Assembly (NCBI GenBank): GCA_002354055.1
Contig: DEKW01000019.1
Coordinates: forward strand, 173,165 to 237,164
Direction: 5' to 3'
DNA length: 64,000 nucleotides
Origin: Bacteroidales bacterium UBA2712
GTDB lineage: Bacteria; Bacteroidota; Bacteroidia; Bacteroidales; Paludibacteraceae
Positions within the stretch are counted from its first letter, which is position 1. The number at the start of each line of letters is the position of its first letter. A program made the position numbers and the translations under genes. The notes beneath the pieces are model-generated. The model was not told where the DNA came from, did no database searches, and was given only the letters and a program-made list of their open reading frames with translations. Positions 59,836 through 64,000 of this stretch are shown piece after piece.

Positions 59836-61832
59836 TGAAAAAAATAGCCCTTAGTGCATTGTGCATCGTCACTTTGTCCCTTTTTGTGGGTTGCCAAAAG
59901 CAACAACAAAAATTTGTTTACAACGTGGATAAGTTTTATGACCTGGAAATCCTCCGCTACGACGTGCCGGAGTTCGATTCGTTGAGTCTGCAGCAGAAGC
60001 AGCTCGTGTATTGCCTTTCCGAAGCAGCCCTCTGGGGACGCGACATCCTTTTTGACCAAAACGGCCGTTACAACCTCCGGATCCGTCGTGCGTTGGAGGC
60101 GCTATACCTCAACTATCCGTACGACAAGAATACGGACGAGTTCGCCGCCTTCGAACGCTACCTCAAACGCGTCTGGTTCTCCAACGGTATTCACCACCAT
60201 TATTCCGAGGATAAGTTCCTGCCGGAGTTCTCCGAGGAGTGGTTCGTCAACGCCTGTGGCGAGGCCGGTATCGCCTATGACGAGGAGATCATCCCTGTGA
60301 TGTTCGACCCGGCGATCATGCCCAAGCGAACGACCGCGCAGGACGGCGTGGATCTCGTCCTCTGCTCCGCCGGCAACTACTACGGCGAAGGCGTCACCCA
60401 GGCGGAGGCGGAGAAATGGTACGCTCTCCACAAAGATGACAGCCCCGAACCGAAATGGATCGGTCTGAACTCCCAGCTCGTGAAGAACGACAACGGCGAG
60501 ATCGAGGAGCGCGTCTATAAGGTTGGCGGACTCTATTCCGAAGCCCTCGAGCATATCGTCTTCTGGCTCAAAGAGGCGCTCAAATATGCGGAAAACGATG
60601 CCCAGAAACTCGCCATCGAGAAGATGATTGCCTTCAACGAGACAGGCGACCTCAAGACCTTCAACGAGTACTGCATCGCCTGGGTGAAAGATCTCGACAG
60701 CCGCGTGGACTACGTCAACGGCTTCACGGAGACCTATTCCGACCCGCTCGGCATCACCGGCACCTGGGAATCCATGGTTAACTTCAAAGACCTTGCGGCT
60801 ACCAAACGTACCCAACTCATCTCCGACAACGCACAGTGGTTTGAGGACCACTCCACGACCGACCCCAAATACAAAAAAGAGGAGGTCAAAGGTGTGACCG
60901 CCAAGGTCATCACCGCCGCTATCCTTGCCGGCGATTGTTATCCTGCTACGCCTATCGGTATCAACCTGCCGAATGCCAACTGGATCCGCAAAGAGTACGG
61001 CTCCAAGTCCGTCACTATCGACAACCTCATGCACGCGTACAACGAAGCGGCGAAAGGCAACGGCTTCAACGAGGAGTTCATGATTGACGATGAGATCCGC
61101 GCTATCTATGAGAAATACGGAGCCCTCTGCGGCGACCTCCATACCGACCTCCATGAGTGTGTCGGACACGGCTCCGGCAAACTCCTGCCGGGTGTGACCA
61201 AGGATGCCCTCAAGGAGCACGCTTCGACCATCGAGGAAGCCCGCGCAGACCTCTTTGGCCTGTATTTCCTCGGCGATCCGAAACTCGTGGAACTGGGGCT
61301 GCTGCCCGACGAAGAAGCCTTCAAAGCCGGTTACTACCAGCAGCAGATGAACGGCCTTATGACCCAACTCGTGCGTATCGAGCCGGGCAAAGACATCGAG
61401 GAAGCGCACATGCGCAACCGCCAACTCATCGCCAACTGGGTCTATGAGCACGCGACGAACAAAGAGGTGGAGATCATCGAGCGTGACGGCAAACATTACC
61501 TCCGAATCAACGACTACCAGGGTCTCCGCCGTCTCTATGGTGAACTCCTCGCAGAGATCCAACGCATCACTTCCGAAGGCGATTACGCGGCGGCAAAAGA
61601 GATGGTCGAGAAATACGCTGTGAAAGTGAACCAAGACCTCCACAAAGAAATTCTGGAGCGCTATAAGAAACTCAATCTCGCGCCATACAAAGGTTTCGTG
61701 AACCCCGTCTATACCGCCGTTCGTGACGCGGATGGCAACATCACCGACGTCCAAATCGACTTCACGGAAGGCTACATCGAGCAACATCTCCGTTACTCCC
61801 GCGACTATAGTCCGCTGCCCGATGTCAATTAA
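59832..61832 (+). CDS. Dipeptidyl-peptidase III lipoprotein (M49)
   Basis: 666 residues. Lipobox LFVGC (about 17-21). M49 zinc motif HECVGHGSGK (HExxGH) with the third ligand in EEARADLFGLYF. It removes dipeptides from the N-terminus of short peptides, outside the cytoplasm here. The end overlaps the aroA start by 11 nt in another frame. Confidence 0.95.
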   Translation: MMKKIALSALCIVTLSLFVGCQKQQQKFVYNVDKFYDLEILRYDVPEFDSLSLQQKQLVYCLSEAALWGRDILFDQNGRYNLRIRRALEALYLNYPYDKNTDEFAAFERYLKRVWFSNGIHHHYSEDKFLPEFSEEWFVNACGEAGIAYDEEIIPVMFDPAIMPKRTTAQDGVDLVLCSAGNYYGEGVTQAEAEKWYALHKDDSPEPKWIGLNSQLVKNDNGEIEERVYKVGGLYSEALEHIVFWLKEALKYAENDAQKLAIEKMIAFNETGDLKTFNEYCIAWVKDLDSRVDYVNGFTETYSDPLGITGTWESMVNFKDLAATKRTQLISDNAQWFEDHSTTDPKYKKEEVKGVTAKVITAAILAGDCYPATPIGINLPNANWIRKEYGSKSVTIDNLMHAYNEAAKGNGFNEEFMIDDEIRAIYEKYGALCGDLHTDLHECVGHGSGKLLPGVTKDALKEHASTIEEARADLFGLYFLGDPKLVELGLLPDEEAFKAGYYQQQMNGLMTQLVRIEPGKDIEEAHMRNRQLIANWVYEHATNKEVEIIERDGKHYLRINDYQGLRRLYGELLAEIQRITSEGDYAAAKEMVEKYAVKVNQDLHKEILERYKKLNLAPYKGFVNPVYTAVRDADGNITDVQIDFTEGYIEQHLRYSRDYSPLPDVN

Positions 61833-63651
61833 GCTCCCGATATCAAAATCTATAGCGAATAGAATTCTTCTATTGCAGGCTATCCATGGAGATCCGCTTA
61901 TGCGGGTCTCTTCGGATATGCCCGATGACGTCCTCGTCCTCCACGATGCCCTCCAACAAATCCGGGATACTTTTGGTACGCCAAACGAAAGAATCTCTCA
62001 TCCCTTCACGGAGGGGCAGGGGGTAGGCCTCTCTCTTTATCTCAAGAATTGCGGTACCGCCCTCCGCTTCCTCCAAGTCCACATCGCTAAATGTTACCCC
62101 GGCGCACCGATCACCCTTACCGGCGATCCGCGACTCATGGAGCGAGACGGGGCACCCACCACCCAAACGACCTCCGCTCTCATCCTCCACGGTGAACCCA
62201 TCCCCGTCTCCGAAAACGAATCTCCCTATATCACGATGTCTCGCCGCGTTGCAGAAAGCTATCCGAACGTGTCGATTGAAACGGACTGGAGTGCTGCGGC
62301 CTTTTGGTACGAATACGTAGCCATCCACGGCGGCGAACTCCTCCTCGAAGGTCTCCAACCCGATACCCTTCAAGGCGACCGCATCGTCGCTGACCTCTAT
62401 GCAAAATATTTCGGCGTCCAGACAGAGTTTGTACCCGAAGGCGCACTCATACATCATACATCAAACATTAAACATCAAACATCGGTTTCTCTCAATTTTG
62501 AGAGAATACCTGATCTCTATCCGGCAGTGGCACTAACGTGCGAAAAACTATCGATTGATTTAATAGCCACCGGCACCGACCGTCTCCGCCACAAGGAATC
62601 CGACCGCATTGAAGCCGTCCGACTCCATGAAGTCCGCAACGACCACCGGATGGCGATGGCACTCCTTGCCGCAGATTTTCCGGTCGCTGAATCCGAACAA
62701 AGCTGCATCGCAAAAAGCTACCCCCAATTCCCCGAGATTTACAGTCGAATAACGACGGTCGAACGACGGTCAACCGACGGTCAACCGACGGTCAAAGCCA
62801 ATGTAAGTACTCTGTCAGTTACCCATATTACCCCCAAAAGAGGTGTCAACGATGACAATTTAGGCAAAAAACATGCCCTCTCCAAGCTCATCCATGCCGC
62901 CACGACAGAATACGTCTGGCTCCACGATGACGATGTCATACTTCCTCCAGCGGCAACGGAGTCTGTCTGTCAGCCCGAAGGGCGGTCTGTATTCTGTCAG
63001 CCGAAGGCGGTCTGTCAGCACAGCGGTCTTGTAATTTTACCATTAAAGATGGAAAGCGAAAGCGACGAGCCATCTTTATTGGAAAAATTACAGATTGCCG
63101 AATACGCTGCCATCCAGGAACTAACGATGCGTACCGCCAAGCGCGGACATGCCGTCATGTGTTCCGGCGCGAACCTCATCGTCCGTCGCGAGGCATGGCT
63201 GGCCTGCGAACCTGACCTCCATCCGGAGATCCCTTCCGGTGACGATATGTTCCTGCTTGAAGCAATGAAAAAATGCGGCTACAAGATCTCCGTCATCGAC
63301 GAACCGGACTTCACCGCCGTCGTCCGTCCTCAAACCACTTGGCGGGCGTTCTTCCGTCAGCGAATGCGTTGGGCAGGCAAAGCACCCAAATACACCGACC
63401 CGGACATCCTCCGTTGCGGCGCATTTATCGTGGCTGCCAACCTCCTCCAGCTCTTCTGTCCCCTGATCCTCCTGATCAAATTCCCGATAGAGTACTCCCT
63501 CATCCGCCGGCGGCAAATGAGGGAGCATAAAATTATCAATTATCAATTATCAATTATCAATTTCTCAATAGCTTCGCTATTGGAGCTCCTCTATCCCTTC
63601 TATATCCTCCTCTCCCTCCTCGGCGGCCTCTTCCGCCAGAAGAAGTGGTGA
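61822..63651 (+). CDS. aroA: EPSP synthase fused to a glycosyltransferase domain
   Basis: 609 residues from ATG 61822. Residues 1 to about 310 are EPSP synthase: KLPISKSIANR, NCGTALRFL, DWSAAAFWYEY, RLRHKESDRIEA and NDHRMAM; it is compact and starts almost at the PEP-binding lysine. Residues about 330-560 are a GT2-like domain beginning at KKHALSKLIHA with DDD as DxD, then membrane helices to the end; its own first 50-60 residues (nucleotide fold start) are missing. The joint is encoded by an 11-bp tandem repeat, and mini-hairpin GGTCT repeats sit in the glycosyltransferase part. Either a true bifunctional chain or an aroA joined to a decayed glycosyltransferase. Confidence 0.85.
   Translation: MSIKLPISKSIANRILLLQAIHGDPLMRVSSDMPDDVLVLHDALQQIRDTFGTPNERISHPFTEGQGVGLSLYLKNCGTALRFLQVHIAKCYPGAPITLTGDPRLMERDGAPTTQTTSALILHGEPIPVSENESPYITMSRRVAESYPNVSIETDWSAAAFWYEYVAIHGGELLLEGLQPDTLQGDRIVADLYAKYFGVQTEFVPEGALIHHTSNIKHQTSVSLNFERIPDLYPAVALTCEKLSIDLIATGTDRLRHKESDRIEAVRLHEVRNDHRMAMALLAADFPVAESEQSCIAKSYPQFPEIYSRITTVERRSTDGQPTVKANVSTLSVTHITPKRGVNDDNLGKKHALSKLIHAATTEYVWLHDDDVILPPAATESVCQPEGRSVFCQPKAVCQHSGLVILPLKMESESDEPSLLEKLQIAEYAAIQELTMRTAKRGHAVMCSGANLIVRREAWLACEPDLHPEIPSGDDMFLLEAMKKCGYKISVIDEPDFTAVVRPQTTWRAFFRQRMRWAGKAPKYTDPDILRCGAFIVAANLLQLFCPLILLIKFPIEYSLIRRRQMREHKIINYQLSIINFSIASLLELLYPFYILLSLLGGLFRQKKW
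61997..62033. repeat. GC-rich GGAGGGGC repeat inside aroA
   Basis: CATCCCTTCACGGAGGGGCA then GGGGGTAGGCC; same type as in ttcA. Encodes a polar loop in AroA (SHPFTEGQGVG). Confidence 0.7.
62452..62484. repeat. 7-bp tandem word (CATCAAA) inside aroA
   Basis: CATCATA, CATCAAA, CATTAAA, CATCAAA, CATCGG; five units encoding HHTSNIKHQTS, a loop. Confidence 0.85.
62755..62800. repeat. 11-bp tandem repeat at the aroA-glycosyltransferase joint
   Basis: Four units of CGACGGTCAAC/CGACGGTCGAA, exactly at the domain border. Confidence 0.9.
62973..63029. repeat. Three mini-hairpin GGTCT elements
   Basis: GCCC-GAA-GGGC (62973-62983), GCC-GAA-GGC (63000-63008), GC-ACA-GC (63018-63024), each followed at once by GGTCT, with CTGTCAG words between. 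Confidence 0.8.
63531..63582. repeat. 7-bp tandem word plus triloop hairpin
   Basis: AATTATC repeated four times (63531-63563), then CAATAGC-TTC-GCTATTG (63566-63582), a 7-bp stem whose other strand has a GAA loop. It lies within membrane-helix codons. Confidence 0.9.
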
Positions 63652-63662
63652 GGCCATGAGGC

Positions 63663-63680
63663 AAATTTGAAATTTGAAAT
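63663..63680. repeat. 7-bp tandem word (GAAATTT)
   Basis: Same word as in the potD signal peptide, here between convergent genes. Confidence 0.85.
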
Positions 63681-63687
63681 CATAAAT

Positions 63688-63704
63688 GTGAAACTCAGTT
63701 TCAC
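63688..63704. terminator. Palindromic hairpin between convergent genes
   Basis: GTGAAACTCAGTTTCAC, a perfect palindrome about its central C, overlapping the stop codon of the last gene. It lacks a clear T run; a weak terminator at best. Confidence 0.5.
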
Positions 63705-64000
63705 CTCACTTCCTGTCCCGTTATGCTATATACTTTCTCCCCGCGGAGGATGAAGATTTGACCGTTTTGAAGGATTTTGCTTGCTTCCTCTTGAGGTTGT
63801 ACATATATGTCGTCAATTCCTTCCTCTTTCCCTCCATATGTTACACGGATTGCATAGATATTTACACCACTGCTGGGAGAATATAGATATATTGTAGTTG
63901 CACCACCTGCATAGTGTACATTTCCTTCGGAGATAGTGCTTCCATATGCCGGAATTTGTTGAATTGTATTTCCAAAACTGCCTTTATCTACATTAAGCGT
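63701..64000 (-). CDS. C-terminus of a secreted protein, 5' end outside the window
   Basis: The last 99 codons of a gene entering from beyond the window, absent from simple ORF calls because no start is visible. It ends KILQNGQIFILRGEKVYSI then TGQEVR. The same end module closes the proteins at 53.9 kb and, more loosely, 7.6 kb. The part before it (beta-rich, SGVNIYAIRVTYGG) looks like the end of a carbohydrate- or matrix-type domain. Probably an exported protein. Confidence 0.8.
   Translation of the reverse strand, partial: TLNVDKGSFGNTIQQIPAYGSTISEGNVHYAGGATTIYLYSPSSGVNIYAIRVTYGGKEEGIDDIYVQPQEEASKILQNGQIFILRGEKVYSITGQEVR

Noticed and set aside
60102..61787. Antisense frame of 561 codons opposite DPP III
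   Set aside because: The plus strand encodes a complete M49 enzyme with all motifs; the antisense product is a Val/Glu-rich shadow.
1..64000. tRNA or rRNA genes
   Set aside because: No T-arm plus CCA context or rRNA-like stretch was noticed on either strand; a covariance-model scan would be needed to exclude them fully.

Overview
The window reads as one contig from an uncultured-type member of the order Bacteroidales (Bacteroidota). The evidence is a set of Bacteroidota promoters of the form TTTG - about 20 bp - TAnnTTTG, a hybrid two-component sensor, families largely confined to the phylum (DUF4290, DUF4827, lipoprotein FKBP, PCMD), signal peptides ending in AQ, and very large secreted proteins with InlB-type repeats. 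Genus and family cannot be fixed from the sequence alone. No tRNA, rRNA, CRISPR array, transposase or phage structural gene was seen.

Layout. 1-8.3 kb: 3' part of a giant surface protein and a small membrane partner. 8.3-18.1 kb (minus): one tightly coupled operon potA-potB-potC-potD-TPR-outer-membrane barrel. 18.1-20.1 kb: a gene-poor stretch with 11-bp tandem repeats, a DUF4160/DUF2442 pair whose first gene has an in-frame TAG, a candidate structured RNA with its own terminator, and a small membrane protein. 20.1-27.1 kb: proX-like editing deacylase (minus) divergent from rsfS-ftsH-M16 peptidase-surE-small membrane protein. 27.1-35.3 kb (minus): rmlA-hybrid sensor-FKBP-DUF4827-glmM-lpxB, an envelope-building set with a sensor kinase inside it. 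35.5-38.3 kb (minus): ttcA-DUF486-sirtuin-menA. 38.4-43.2 kb (plus): nuclease/phosphatase-DUF4290-prs-M28 peptidase-sufC-short sufD. 43.2-44.2 kb (minus): polyprenyl diphosphate synthase. 44.3-53.8 kb (plus): hexuronate catabolism (uxaC ... kdgK-eda-exuT), split by an AT-rich accessory cassette RhuM/Fic - GmrSD-like nuclease - J-domain coiled coil - HIRAN. 53.9-64 kb: secreted proteins, pspC, aroC, a glycosyltransferase, DUF3467, nucleoside phosphorylase, DPP III, an EPSP synthase fused to a glycosyltransferase, and the 3' end of another secreted protein.

Two things stand out. First, the four-gene cassette at 45.9-50.4 kb looks like a defence island dropped into a sugar-acid pathway; the GmrSD + J-domain + HIRAN trio is not a combination I can match to a named system. 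Second, the window is littered with two kinds of short repeat that often lie inside conserved genes: (i) triloop mini-hairpins (GC-GAA-GC and relatives) followed by GGTCT, about 13 copies, and (ii) degenerate tandem words whose period is almost always 7, 8 or 11 bp. Four consecutive exported proteins of the pot operon have their signal-peptide region written in such tandem words, which would make single-unit slippage an on/off switch.

Limits: all calls come from reading the sequence and family knowledge. RNA folds were paired by eye, copy numbers are by eye, and no database search was run.
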